From positions 682,001 to 746,000 of the forward strand of contig NZ_NBOE01000001.1 of assembly GCF_002104515.1 (NCBI RefSeq): a stretch of 64,000 nucleotides of DNA, given 5' to 3'. Shown here in pieces: positions 9,601 to 17,863 of the stretch. This stretch comes from Colwellia polaris. Its GTDB lineage: Bacteria > Pseudomonadota > Gammaproteobacteria > Enterobacterales > Alteromonadaceae. The position numbers and the translations under genes are program-made. Below the pieces are notes generated by a model, which was not told the origin of the DNA, did not search any database, and saw only the letters and a list, made by a program, of their open reading frames with translations. Position 1 is the first letter of the stretch; every line of letters starts with the position of its first letter.

Positions 9601-9996
9601 ATTATTAAGCCAAATATTAACGATTTAGCTGGAATTAAGGTCCTGTTAGTAGAAGATAACTTAGTTAATCAACTCGTTGCTATTAAGTTATTAGAGTCAA
9701 TGCAGGCAAAAGTAGTTATTGCTCAAAATGGGCAAGAGGCACTCGACACATTAGCGTTACAAGTATTTGATATTGTTTTAATGGACATTCAAATGCCCGT
9801 TATGGATGGTTTAACGGCCACTCAACATATACGCGCTCAACCTCAATATGGCCAATTACCTATTATTGCTATGACAGCCCATGCACGTGAAGAAGACAAG
9901 CAACAATGTTTAACCGCAGGTATGAATTTACACATTGCTAAGCCAATTAGTTTAAATGCACTTCGAGAAAGTATTTTATCGCTCGTTACTGGCTAA
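6700..9996 (+). CDS. Membrane hybrid sensor histidine kinase/response regulator
   Basis: 1098 aa, inner membrane. Order: N-terminal membrane helix (about 16-36), a large periplasmic Cache-like sensor region to about 345, a second membrane helix (about 345-365), coiled-coil linker, PAS domain (about 450-560), HisKA with phospho-acceptor H588 in MSHEIRTP, an HATPase domain with DTGIGIE and GGTGLGLSI, a poorly conserved receiver-like stretch (about 830-960), and a C-terminal receiver with phospho-acceptor D1029 in LMDIQMPVMDG. No Hpt domain is present, so a separate Hpt protein would be needed for phosphorelay. Start is GTG with CTAAGG upstream. The ligand and output are unknown; no partner regulator lies next to it. 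Confidence 0.88.
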   Translation: MLAENSKERIFQHYNKSVIVIFSGIMLLTFIITFYNYYVAREEHRDISLAQMSKYSTQLNNKLTSTVETLSGIRDLAEYYLRFPEELPDTVPALKQEGKYFYQLKNRQNLMTNNRVMTGNITGVGRIDVFNQSFKNELIMANALTPAFVTAQESIKAANWLYYISVRRFVNLYPWVPRSIWQYSDQSLTNDLMLEIKSSKYQDETFWSQPYVDTAGKGLNAALGMGVYLNNEMKGALLIDINTAGLYHYLPQVTDQDHGYIIIDKHSYVLLHKNNANLTLNAHTAFSDAAPEKLNEFTYQTLVNMPESTTVDNWVVQRKKLPINDWILLEYQKEERFFSVINQRFITIFAWVFLGFFSLLVVVYYFTYRSFIAPSKKFINHIEHCSEGDPGKIKPSKEWRHWFKIVEDLFGENRSLMQRLKDQNNELDLRVKEKTQALYHKSEQHQRDYALLRSVMDAIPDYILFHDQQGLLIGCNQAVEQLVLQKEADILGGNIYDFITSDISEEVAQSLGESQVAPATHKTVSTELHTYEVYHAPFYGQHNELLGSIVLIRDVSQQFKINQALKRAKNQAEEANQIKSQFLANMSHEIRTPINAIQGMFYLLQQSRLNSVQEQYLGNAQTASQTLLYLVNELLDSAKVESGNMSVHQELIELESIVSQAINLNIAALAGKDLSLHVAIDSQVPLNIHTDIMRLVQVLSNLLNNAIKFTEQGKVTLSVSLSSVITEQTDANNVAILFRVKDTGIGIEKSKHAGLFEAFKQADESMTRVYGGTGLGLSICQHIAHLLGGEISIESDLGQGAEFILALPLSETHVAHCHGDYSEQCLTKFTSSFSTCTVINFGVELPKALCENFADISQKIIDVASLECLVTETDTTTKVLFVDSSDYPQGFKDKDLKLMLNNLTLLALCQPTGSIISTALLEQLTQHNIHYLLLEMPLYRQVIPKIAKALKPLVMNEDKTAKINKPEIIKPNINDLAGIKVLLVEDNLVNQLVAIKLLESMQAKVVIAQNGQEALDTLALQVFDIVLMDIQMPVMDGLTATQHIRAQPQYGQLPIIAMTAHAREEDKQQCLTAGMNLHIAKPISLNALRESILSLVTG

Positions 9997-10003
9997 CTTA
10001 TTA

Positions 10004-10948
10004 TTACTGAAAAGGCTCAGCATAATAACGGCCATTGCGAATGGCAAATTCTGAGTCTGCTGATATTTCGCCCATTTTCATCAATGCTGGGCCGGTAGGC
10101 TCAAGCAAAATATAATTTACATTATCAACCGTAATGGTTATTTCATCGGCTTTAGGCTCAATTTCCATGGCAAGTAATGCATGGTTATCAATAAAAACCA
10201 GCATCATTTTAATGCGTGGCATTAAGGCTCTATAAATAGCCGCAATGAGGGTAACCTTACTATCGCAATCTCCTTGGTTTTGCCAAAGCGTTTGCAAAGG
10301 AGGATTAAAGCCAGCACCTGTTGAAGTTGTTCTAGACTCTAAAGTTGAATATGGAATACTTTGCACAAAACCAAGCACATAATTAGTAACTTCTCTGATA
10401 TTTTGCTCTGGAAATTTATCTAGAATTATCTCTTTAAGCGCCGAAAAATCAGCTATAGATGCTAGCGCGAAACGTACATGATCGGGTTTGATGGCTAGCT
10501 GATTGTTGAATGACATAAATTGGGTGTAATAGCTTTTATCTAGTTGCTCTAGCATGAAATCTTTTTCGAGTTGAGCAATAGTTGCATATGCTTTATCAAT
10601 ATCTGCTTGGTTTTTTCCCTTCAACTCTATTTGTAAATTATCGCCATAACCAAGAAAATTAACAGTTACGCCTGGAATAGGGGACTTTATCAATGACTGT
10701 CTAATCTTTTTATCAACATACTTTTTTGCGTAAATCGCATCATAATTTCGAAAGTTTCTAAAACGATCAAATATCATTGTTTTATCAATAGCAAAACTTA
10801 GCGATTGCTTTTGTTGCGCCTGATCAATCCATCGATAGTTAAATTGTACATAATTATCGACATCTGATTTATTGAATTGTACTTGTTCAGCCGAAGCCAT
10901 TTCAGAAAAAATCAATATTAAAATAACTACAACACCAATAAACTTCAC
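10004..10948 (-). CDS. Secreted transglutaminase-like protein
   Basis: 314 aa with an N-terminal signal peptide (hydrophobic to about residue 18, then MASAEQ). A papain-fold transglutaminase-like core is suggested by NQGDCDSKVTL (candidate nucleophile Cys) followed by FIDNHALLAMEI (candidate His) and a later acidic residue. Probably periplasmic. The role is unknown; family members act as cysteine peptidases or cross-linking enzymes, and many are inactive. It converges with the hybrid kinase gene with 7 bp between them, and there is no obvious operon partner. Confidence 0.65.
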   Translation of the reverse strand: MKFIGVVVILILIFSEMASAEQVQFNKSDVDNYVQFNYRWIDQAQQKQSLSFAIDKTMIFDRFRNFRNYDAIYAKKYVDKKIRQSLIKSPIPGVTVNFLGYGDNLQIELKGKNQADIDKAYATIAQLEKDFMLEQLDKSYYTQFMSFNNQLAIKPDHVRFALASIADFSALKEIILDKFPEQNIREVTNYVLGFVQSIPYSTLESRTTSTGAGFNPPLQTLWQNQGDCDSKVTLIAAIYRALMPRIKMMLVFIDNHALLAMEIEPKADEITITVDNVNYILLEPTGPALMKMGEISADSEFAIRNGRYYAEPFQ

Positions 10949-11054
10949 TGCTAGCCTTTATTTTCAACTGTGCCTTAATAGAGCTTACGTTAATTTTTGC
11001 TGGCAAGCTAATTTCTCGTTTTTACTTTACTTTTACTGGGTTTAATATATATTC

Positions 11055-11066
11055 AAACACGTGTTT
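11055..11066. promoter_or_regulatory. Palindromic operator candidate before acyl-CoA dehydrogenase
   Basis: AAACACGTGTTT is a perfect 12-bp palindrome 36 bp upstream of the acyl-CoA dehydrogenase start. TetR-type fatty-acid regulators of gammaproteobacteria (PsrA, FadR-like) use AAAC...GTTT sites, so control by such a repressor is plausible. The regulator is not in the window. Confidence 0.45.
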
Positions 11067-11102
11067 TAATTAATTGTTTAAATTACCTGTTCGGAGAATG
11101 TA

Positions 11103-12881
11103 ATGGCTGATTATCAAGTGCCTTTGAAAGATATGAGTTTTTTGTTGTATGACGTATTTAAAGCTGACAAATTATGGCAGTCATTACCCACATTGGCTGA
11201 ACGGGTAGACAAAGATACCGCAGAAGCTATTTTGCAAGGTTGTGCAAAAATTGCTGAGCAAGAAATAGCCCCTTTATCACGTAATGGCGACGAAACTGGT
11301 GTTACTTTTGATGCCGGTAATGTCACTACCGCACCAGGATATAAAAATGCATTTAAAACCTATGCCGAAGGCGGTTGGACATCTTTAGGTGGTGATCCTG
11401 ATTTTGGTGGCATGGGCATGCCTAAAATGATTACCGCATTTCATGAAGAAATGCTGTGCTCTGCAGATATCTCATTTTCATTGTATCCAGGGTTAACGAC
11501 TGGCGCAGGACTATCGTTGGCTAAACATGGTAGCGAAGCATTAAAAAATCGCTATTTAACTCGTATGTATGCTGGCGATTGGGCAGCAAGTATGTGTTTA
11601 ACTGAAGCACATGCTGGCACAGATTTAGGCATGATCAGAACAAAAGCCGTGCCGCAAGATGATGACAGCTACTTAATATCAGGTACAAAAATATTTATTA
11701 CAGCCGGTGAACATGATTTAACTGAAAACATTGTTCATTTAGTGCTGGCGAAACTACCTGATGCACCTGCAGGTCCTCGTGGTATTTCTTTATTCTTAGT
11801 ACCAAAATTTCTTGTAAATGACGATGAAACCATTGGCGAGTCTAACAACGTAAGTTGTGGTTCTATCGAACACAAAATGGGTATTCATGCCTCTGCTACT
11901 TGTGTAATGAATTTTGATGGCGCTAAAGGTTATTTAGTTGGCGAACTCAATAAAGGTTTAGCCTGTATGTTCACCATGATGAACTTTGAACGCATTGGTG
12001 TTGGTATTCAAGGCTTAGGTGCAGCAGAGCGTTCATATCAGAATGCTTTAGAATACGCCAAAGATCGAATTCAAGGTCGCTCGTTATCAGGCGTAAAATC
12101 ACCTGATGCTCAAGCTGATTCATTACTCGTTCATGGCGATGTTCGTCGTATGTTATTAAACATGAAGGCGTTAAATGAAGGTTCACGTGCGTTATCAACG
12201 TATATTGCTATGCAATTAGATATAGCGACATACGGTACTGGTGAAGCGCAAGAAAAAGCAGACCATCTTGTGGCATTAATGACACCGATTGCTAAAGCCT
12301 TTTTTACCGACCTTGGCTTTGAAAGTACAGTTGCTGGCCAACAAGTATTTGGTGGTCATGGTTACGTAAGAGAATGGGGACAAGAGCAATTAGTGCGTGA
12401 TACGCGTATTTCACAAATCTATGAAGGCACTAATGGTATTCAAGCGATGGATCTATTAGCGCGTAAAGTGGCGGGTAGTAAAGGCAAATTAGTCTTGGTG
12501 TTTCTAGAAGAAGTTCGCGCATATATCGCACAATGTAACAGTGAGTCTATGCAAGAGTTTACGCAACCATTGGCAGCAGCAACAGATGAACTCGCTAATT
12601 TAACTGAGCATTTGTTAACTGCCGCACAAGCTTCTCCAGAAGAACTTGGTTGTGCAGCTAATGACTACTTACACGTTTTTGGTTACACCGCTATGGCTTA
12701 CGTTTGGGCTAAAATGGCTGAAGTATCTTTATCTGCGAGTGAAGATAAAAACTTTCACGAAAGTAAAATTCGTACAGCACGTTACTACTTTTCAAGATTA
12801 CTGCCACGTTGTCAGTCATTGATAACATCAGCGAAGTCTGGACAAAGTGCATTGTTTGATATCGACGAAGCGCTATTTTAA
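11103..12881 (+). CDS. Acyl-CoA dehydrogenase, DmdC-like long family
   Basis: 592 aa, longer than classical acyl-CoA dehydrogenases (about 380 aa) and typical of the group with an extra C-terminal domain that includes 3-methylmercaptopropionyl-CoA dehydrogenase (DmdC) and FadE-like enzymes. FAD-dependent alpha,beta-dehydrogenation of acyl-CoA. Seen: CLTEAHAGTDLG and ISGTKIFITAGEHD (FAD and substrate binding), GGHGYVREWGQEQLVRDTRI, and the catalytic glutamate in IYEGTNGIQAMDLLARK. A ribosome site GGAG precedes the start. It is monocistronic, with a terminator about 100 bp downstream. Whether it acts on fatty acyl-CoA or on the DMSP-derived thioester cannot be told; no dmd genes are adjacent. 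Confidence 0.85.
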   Translation: MADYQVPLKDMSFLLYDVFKADKLWQSLPTLAERVDKDTAEAILQGCAKIAEQEIAPLSRNGDETGVTFDAGNVTTAPGYKNAFKTYAEGGWTSLGGDPDFGGMGMPKMITAFHEEMLCSADISFSLYPGLTTGAGLSLAKHGSEALKNRYLTRMYAGDWAASMCLTEAHAGTDLGMIRTKAVPQDDDSYLISGTKIFITAGEHDLTENIVHLVLAKLPDAPAGPRGISLFLVPKFLVNDDETIGESNNVSCGSIEHKMGIHASATCVMNFDGAKGYLVGELNKGLACMFTMMNFERIGVGIQGLGAAERSYQNALEYAKDRIQGRSLSGVKSPDAQADSLLVHGDVRRMLLNMKALNEGSRALSTYIAMQLDIATYGTGEAQEKADHLVALMTPIAKAFFTDLGFESTVAGQQVFGGHGYVREWGQEQLVRDTRISQIYEGTNGIQAMDLLARKVAGSKGKLVLVFLEEVRAYIAQCNSESMQEFTQPLAAATDELANLTEHLLTAAQASPEELGCAANDYLHVFGYTAMAYVWAKMAEVSLSASEDKNFHESKIRTARYYFSRLLPRCQSLITSAKSGQSALFDIDEALF

Positions 12882-12982
12882 GCAACTTGCTTATTATATC
12901 ACTGGTTTTAGTTACTAAACTTAAATAACTAACACAGTATCTAAAATTGCGATTAGTTCATAAGCGTTGGTAACATCTACTT

Positions 12983-13015
12983 AAGCCAATTCATTAATTT
13001 GAGTTGGCTTTTTTA
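12983..13015 (+). terminator. Rho-independent terminator of acyl-CoA dehydrogenase
   Basis: AAGCCAA (12983-12989) pairs with TTGGCTT (13004-13010), followed by a run of T. Confidence 0.75.
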
Positions 13016-13462
13016 TTGCCTATATTTAATTACTTATATTGCTGGGGAGAAAGGTCATCGACGTTGATAAAACGATGAACTTTAGCTTGCTATATTTCTT
13101 AAAGGTACTGTTTGAACTTGCTGTTTGAACCTGCTATTTGAAAGAAATGTCTAAAATTATGATTTAAAAACACAGCACTGAAAGAGCTATTTAGATTACT
13201 GCTGAAAAATTAGTTAGCAATTACTTCGCTAAGTTAGATACTTTTTTGCTGTCAAAAGTTAGAATATAGCTAAGCGCTGTAATTATAAAACTTTTAACCT
13301 AGCGCTCAAATCAAATAATTTTTCGTTAAATAAACTAGCGGATATTATTCAAGTACTCAAAAGCAAAGCTATAATGCTTAAATACAGCACAATAAAGGTG
13401 CTGTGTTTTATCAGTTTTAGAGAACAAATAAACTTTTAAATACATGGCAATAGGAATATTTT
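13016..13462. other. Non-coding stretch with a 13-bp tandem repeat
   Basis: No gene seen. Two adjacent copies of GTTTGAAC(T/C)TGCT lie at 13110-13135, followed by a partial third copy (ATTTGAA). The rest is AT-rich and probably holds the promoter of the lipoprotein-mlaA operon. Confidence 0.5.
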
Positions 13463-14764
13463 GTGCGAATTTTGAGTGTTTTATTCATCCTGATATTAGC
13501 AGGGTGTACCAGTAAAGAAGCGAATTTGGTTGAAGAGAATACACCAACTGTTTGCGACTTAGATTATTCCCGTTATCAAGCAACAGTTACCGGTTACTGT
13601 CAAATACCCGCTGCCGACCTTCCAGATACGCTTGATACAATTAATAAGCGCATTACGATTAAACCACTCGATGAAATTTCTGAAGTGTTTTGGTTTAACA
13701 AGCAAATGAAATACTCACTAGTTAAACAAGAAGGTGATGCGCCGTTAATTTTTGTTATAGCGGGGACAGGCGCAAGCTTTGAAAGCGCTAAGATGGTCAG
13801 CCTTCAAAAAAGTTTTTTTCAGCAGGGTTATCATGTCATTTCTATATCTTCACCAACCTTTGCTAATTTTATTGTTAACTCAACAAACACGAAATACATG
13901 CCCGGTGATTTAACGCATGACGCAAAAGATTTGTACAAGGTAATGCAGTTAGTTTGGGCACAAGTTCAAGCCGAAGATGAGGTACAAGCATCGTCATTTT
14001 CACTTACAGGTTATAGTTTGGGCGGTGCGCACTCTGCATTTTTGGCGTTACTTGATGAACAAGAGCAAGTGTTTAATTTTGAAAAAGTGTTATTAATTAA
14101 CCCACCGGTGAGTTTGTATAACTCGGTCAGTATTCTCGACCAATATTTTGATCTGCGTAACAACCGGCCTGCTGCTGTAGCCATGTTCGATGAAATATTT
14201 GCTCGATTTTCAACAGTCTATTCAGCTCAAAGATCTTCAAAGTTTGATCAAAGCTCTATATACAGCTTATTTAAAAATGTTGAGTTAACCGAAGCAGAAT
14301 TAAAGCTGTTAATTGGCGCATCTTTTAGAATGTCGTCTTCGGATATGATATTTGCTATTGATGTGAGCTTTAATACCGGCGCAATTACTTATAAAAACCA
14401 CAAAATAGATAAGCTTGAAAGTTTAACTCACTCTATGCAGCGGGCAAGTAATATTACCTTTGGCGATTATTTTGATCGCGCTATGCTACCAAGAGCACAG
14501 CAAGAAGATCCCAATATTACTAAAGCAGATCTTATTACGCGTTATAGTTTGCACCAAATTGAAGATTATTTAAAAAGCTCAGAGAAAGTATTTTTGGTGA
14601 CGAGTAAAGACGATATTATTTTGCAAGCAGGTGAAATTGATTATTTAAAAGATATTTTTGGTAGCCGGGCAAAAATTTTTCCTCGTGGTGGGCATTGTGG
14701 AAATTTTGATAGACAAAATTTTGTTGAATATCTTGATACCACATTCCAAAGAGGGACGAACTAA
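13463..14764 (+). CDS. Lipoprotein with alpha/beta-hydrolase fold
   Basis: 433 aa. A signal peptide ends in the lipobox LAGC (Cys about residue 15), so it is lipidated and sits in the envelope. The body looks like an alpha/beta hydrolase: an oxyanion-type segment FVIAGTGASFE, the nucleophile elbow GYSLGG, a candidate acid in TSKDDI and a C-terminal histidine in GGHCGNF. Start is GTG. Its stop codon overlaps the start of mlaA (TAATG), so the two are translationally coupled, which suggests a job in outer-membrane lipid handling. That link is inferred from context. Specific substrate unknown. Confidence 0.72.
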   Translation: MRILSVLFILILAGCTSKEANLVEENTPTVCDLDYSRYQATVTGYCQIPAADLPDTLDTINKRITIKPLDEISEVFWFNKQMKYSLVKQEGDAPLIFVIAGTGASFESAKMVSLQKSFFQQGYHVISISSPTFANFIVNSTNTKYMPGDLTHDAKDLYKVMQLVWAQVQAEDEVQASSFSLTGYSLGGAHSAFLALLDEQEQVFNFEKVLLINPPVSLYNSVSILDQYFDLRNNRPAAVAMFDEIFARFSTVYSAQRSSKFDQSSIYSLFKNVELTEAELKLLIGASFRMSSSDMIFAIDVSFNTGAITYKNHKIDKLESLTHSMQRASNITFGDYFDRAMLPRAQQEDPNITKADLITRYSLHQIEDYLKSSEKVFLVTSKDDIILQAGEIDYLKDIFGSRAKIFPRGGHCGNFDRQNFVEYLDTTFQRGTN

Positions 14765-15519
14765 TGTTAGCCATTTCAAATAAATGCCGTAGGTATATTA
14801 TGGTATTAGCTTGTACTTTATTAGCGGCATGCTCCTCAGTTCCTCAATTAGAAAATAATGTCGCTACCCCAATAGTGCCTGTGCCTGAGAATAATCAAGA
14901 GCTTGGTGTTTTTAGTGCTTATAACGATCCTTGGGAAGGCTTTAATCGCCGAATGTATTATTTTAATGCTAAAGCTGATGAGTATGTATTATTGCCTATA
15001 GTTGATGGCTATAAAGCAATTACCCCAGATGTTGTTGAAACCGGACTGAGTAATTTTTTTAATAATTTAGCTGAAATATCAACCTTTATTAATTCGGTTT
15101 TACAGTTTAAATTTTCCGTGGCAGGTGAGACTTTTGGACGGTTTTTTGTAAACTCAACTATCGGCATGGTTGGGTTATTAGATGTTGCAACACCTTTGGG
15201 TTTAGTTGAGCAAAATGAAGATTTTGGCCAAACATTAGGTTTTTGGGGCGTAGGGGCTGGTCCATACTTAGTTTTACCTTTATTGGGGCCATCGTCGCTT
15301 AGAGATGCTACAGGCTTGGCGTTCGATAGCTTTGCTGACCAACAAGTACTAGATATATTTGGTATGACAGCTGAACAAGAGTTGTACCTTTCACTTGTCA
15401 ACAGTATTGACGCTAGAGCTAGGCTACCCTTTAGGTATTATGCTTCGGGCTCAGCTTTTGAGTATGAGTATTTAAAACTACTTTATAAAAAGTACCGAGA
15501 AATTCAAGTGGCGCGATAA
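14764..15519 (+). CDS. mlaA: Outer-membrane lipid asymmetry lipoprotein MlaA (VacJ)
   Basis: 251 aa. MlaA removes phospholipids mislocalised to the outer leaflet of the outer membrane and hands them to the Mla pathway. Seen: lipobox LLAACSS near residue 21, then the family core DPWEGFNRRMYYFN, FFNNLAEISTFINSVLQ, GRFFVNSTIGMVGLLDVA and GPYLVLPLLGPSSLRD. Length matches the family. The start overlaps the stop of the upstream hydrolase gene. The MlaFEDCB transporter genes are not in the window. Confidence 0.93.
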   Translation: MLAISNKCRRYIMVLACTLLAACSSVPQLENNVATPIVPVPENNQELGVFSAYNDPWEGFNRRMYYFNAKADEYVLLPIVDGYKAITPDVVETGLSNFFNNLAEISTFINSVLQFKFSVAGETFGRFFVNSTIGMVGLLDVATPLGLVEQNEDFGQTLGFWGVGAGPYLVLPLLGPSSLRDATGLAFDSFADQQVLDIFGMTAEQELYLSLVNSIDARARLPFRYYASGSAFEYEYLKLLYKKYREIQVAR

Positions 15520-15670
15520 GCGACTCTACTGTCTTTAGGTATATACAAAATGATAGCTGTATGACGATATGTTCGTTAGACATTTTTCAGCGAATAGAAT
15601 GCATAGTAGTTTTAGCTATTTTATCAATTAAAGGTATAATCACGCCTTATAAATTTTCTAGGAATGTCTT

Positions 15671-16444
15671 TTGTTAGCTGTTATACGTGTCATATTGATG
15701 ACTTTGGCTTTAGTTATTACCTCCATTTGTTCAATTTTACTCTGTTTGATCCGACCATTTCATCGCGACAATGTTCATCATACAGCTAAGTATTTAGGTA
15801 AAGTTTCAAAAATTTTAGGTCTAGAGGTCGAAATTAGAATACCTGATTCAGTAAAAAATATTGGCCCTGTGGTGTACGTTTGTAACCATCAAAATAGCTA
15901 TGATATTTTTACGGTAAGTAATGCGGTTCAACCTGGCACTGTGAGTGTTGGCAAGAAAAGTTTAAAGTGGATCCCCTTTTTCGGGCAAATGTATTGGCTA
16001 ACCGGTAATATTTTAATTGACCGTAAAAACAAAAATAAAGCCATGAATACCATCGACATGACCGCCAATAAAATTCGTGAAAAAAAGCTATCTGTATGGC
16101 TTTTTCCTGAAGGAACACGCAGCTATGGTCGAGGTTTATTACCTTTTAAAACTGGCGCATTTCGAACGGCTGCTAAAGCAGGGGTGCCAATTGTTCCAGT
16201 GTGTGCGAGTAATACACATAAAACCATAGATTTAAATCGCTGGGATAACGGTAAAATGATTGTTGAATTCTTACCGCCGGTTTATTTATCTTGTGAAGAT
16301 AAAGACAAAATTCGCAGTATAACCAATCAAACACGTAGCGATATGCTAGTTAAAATAACACAATTAAGCGACGAAACGGGTCATGAGTTGCCAAAAGTTA
16401 ATGACAAGAATTCACAAAATAAGCAAAAAAGTGAGACAAAATAA
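15671..16444 (+). CDS. plsC: 1-acyl-sn-glycerol-3-phosphate acyltransferase
   Basis: 257 aa, inner-membrane enzyme making phosphatidic acid from lysophosphatidic acid. Seen: N-terminal membrane helix, the H-x4-D motif NHQNSYD, the substrate motif FPEGTRSYG and the later VPIVPV block, in the right order for PlsC. Start is TTG at 15671 with AGGAA upstream. The tail after about residue 235 is polar and lysine-rich. The stop overlaps the rraB start by one base (TAATG), so they form an operon. Confidence 0.9.
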   Translation: MLAVIRVILMTLALVITSICSILLCLIRPFHRDNVHHTAKYLGKVSKILGLEVEIRIPDSVKNIGPVVYVCNHQNSYDIFTVSNAVQPGTVSVGKKSLKWIPFFGQMYWLTGNILIDRKNKNKAMNTIDMTANKIREKKLSVWLFPEGTRSYGRGLLPFKTGAFRTAAKAGVPIVPVCASNTHKTIDLNRWDNGKMIVEFLPPVYLSCEDKDKIRSITNQTRSDMLVKITQLSDETGHELPKVNDKNSQNKQKSETK

Positions 16445-16794
16445 TGATCGATGAAGAATTACAAGAATGGAAAGAGCACACCGAAGACTTAATCGCAGCG
16501 TTAGTCGAAGATGGCACTAACGAAGAAGTGCACCACACCATAGAGCATCACTTTTCTAGCGCTGATTTTGATGTGCTTGAGAAAGCCGCGATTACCGCCT
16601 TTAAAAGTGGTTTTGAAATTGAAGAGCCAGAAGAGGCTGAGTTAGAGTCAGGCGAGAAAGTTTTTGCTTTTGACATTATTACCGAGCAAGCCTTAGATTT
16701 TGACATTATTTTTGATGAAACAAAAAAAATGTACGAATTAGCAAAACAATGTAAAGTTGAATACGATGGTTGGGGCACATACTTCGAAGAGTAA
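16444..16794 (+). CDS. rraB: Ribonuclease E inhibitor RraB
   Basis: 116 aa, acidic. RraB binds RNase E and modulates mRNA decay. The family pattern is clear: EDGTNEEVHHTIEHHF, EKAAITAFKSGFEI, and the closing motif VEYDGWGTYFEE. It is a little shorter than the E. coli protein but complete. Translationally coupled to plsC through a TAATG overlap. Confidence 0.92.
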   Translation: MIDEELQEWKEHTEDLIAALVEDGTNEEVHHTIEHHFSSADFDVLEKAAITAFKSGFEIEEPEEAELESGEKVFAFDIITEQALDFDIIFDETKKMYELAKQCKVEYDGWGTYFEE

Positions 16795-16846
16795 ATCGTA
16801 TCCTTAGTATGAATGCTTAAGCGTATTTAAATATGCTTAAATATTC

Positions 16847-16988
16847 ATGACTAACAATAAAAAGTTACCCGATAGATTGGTTAAATACTTTATTACGGGC
16901 TGAAGCATTATTGTTATTCACTCTTATCGTCGCATTAGTCGGTATATTTTCAGTTGTTGCGCTTAAGGCATACCATCGACATCAATAG
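16847..16988 (+). pseudogene. Small membrane protein ORF, frame broken at an A-run
   Basis: ATG at 16847 opens a frame that stops early. Removing one A from the AAAAA run near 16860 joins it to a frame encoding SYPIDWLNTLLRAEALLLF followed by a hydrophobic helix (TLIVALVGIFSVVAL) and a basic end KAYHRHQ, stopping at 16986-16988, about 45 residues in all. This looks like a single-pass membrane protein with a frameshift, by mutation, sequencing error or programmed slippage. No family recognised. Confidence 0.4.
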
Positions 16989-17030
16989 CGCATAGATAAA
17001 AGTAGAAACGGTTTTAATCCGGTCACAAAA

Positions 17031-17060
17031 AAAACGCAAAGTGGTGACACTTTGCGTTTT
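17031..17060. terminator. Bidirectional terminator between rraB region and ccmE
   Basis: A perfect 13-bp stem (AAAACGCAAAGTG / CACTTTGCGTTTT) with a GTGA loop, flanked by A and T runs, so it can stop transcripts from both sides. Confidence 0.88.
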
Positions 17061-17132
17061 TTTATTGAGTTTTCCTGAGTTTATTAATTATCAGTCGCTA
17101 ATTAAAATAAACTTGATAGCTCGAGAGATAAA

Positions 17133-17618
17133 TTAATATGTTGGTTTTTCGTGTTTTTTACCCATATCGTCAGCTAGCTCTTTAGGCATGTAGTTTTCAT
17201 CATGCTTTGCGAGTACTTCACTGGCTTTAATTGTGCTACCATCAACCAATATGCCGTTGGCAACTATACCTTGGCCTTCGCGAAATAAGTCAGGCAATAT
17301 ACCGTCATAAGTAACCGTAACCGTTGGGTCACTTTCTGAGAAGCTAATAGGCATTCTCATGTCTGCAAGTTTAAAGCTTACGTGTAAGGTCTCACTATTA
17401 CGATGTACGCTACCTGGTACAACTAAGCCACCTATACGTAACCTTTGACCGTCTATCGCTTTTAGACCTGTGTCTTCTTTACCATTGTATATTTCAGATG
17501 GCTTATAAAATAAATCAATATTTTGACTTAATGCATACAAAACAAGTCCTGCCACTACACCTAAACCTATGATTAATGACGTTACTATCGTTAATCGTTT
17601 TTTACGACGGGGATTCAT
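17133..17618 (-). CDS. ccmE: Cytochrome c maturation heme chaperone CcmE
   Basis: 161 aa. CcmE carries heme covalently in the periplasm and passes it to CcmF. Seen: short cytoplasmic N-terminus rich in Arg/Lys (NPRRKKR), one membrane anchor, an OB-fold body with GGLVVPGSV and [16 protein letters not shown], and the heme-binding histidine in [10 protein letters not shown]. Last gene of ccmABCDE; a strong terminator follows, so ccmF-ccmG-ccmH are not part of this transcript. Confidence 0.95.
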   Translation of the reverse strand: MNPRRKKRLTIVTSLIIGLGVVAGLVLYALSQNIDLFYKPSEIYNGKEDTGLKAIDGQRLRIGGLVVPGSVHRNSETLHVSFKLADMRMPISFSESDPTVTVTYDGILPDLFREGQGIVANGILVDGSTIKASEVLAKHDENYMPKELADDMGKKHEKPTY

Positions 17619-17629
17619 AATATTACCTC

Positions 17630-17863
17630 TTAAATGTTATGACTATTGTCATTACTGGTTTGTGCTTGCTGCAATTTAGCCGCTTGGCGTAATTTTTCTT
17701 CACGTTTAATGCGTTGAGTTATTTGTAGCTTAATTTTTTTATGGCTACTGATACTAGTAAAAATTAATAGGGCTAAGGAAAAAATACTTACGCCATAAGA
17801 TAACCAAACATAAAAGCCATAACCGCCCATATCTATAAAGGCGCTGATACTATCAAACTGCAT
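17630..17863 (-). CDS. ccmD: Heme exporter protein CcmD
   Basis: 77 aa, one membrane helix ([21 protein letters not shown]) followed by a basic coiled tail, as expected for CcmD, which helps release holo-CcmE from the CcmABC complex. It overlaps the 3' end of ccmC by 11 bp and precedes ccmE by 11 bp. Confidence 0.9.
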   Translation of the reverse strand: MQFDSISAFIDMGGYGFYVWLSYGVSIFSLALLIFTSISSHKKIKLQITQRIKREEKLRQAAKLQQAQTSNDNSHNI

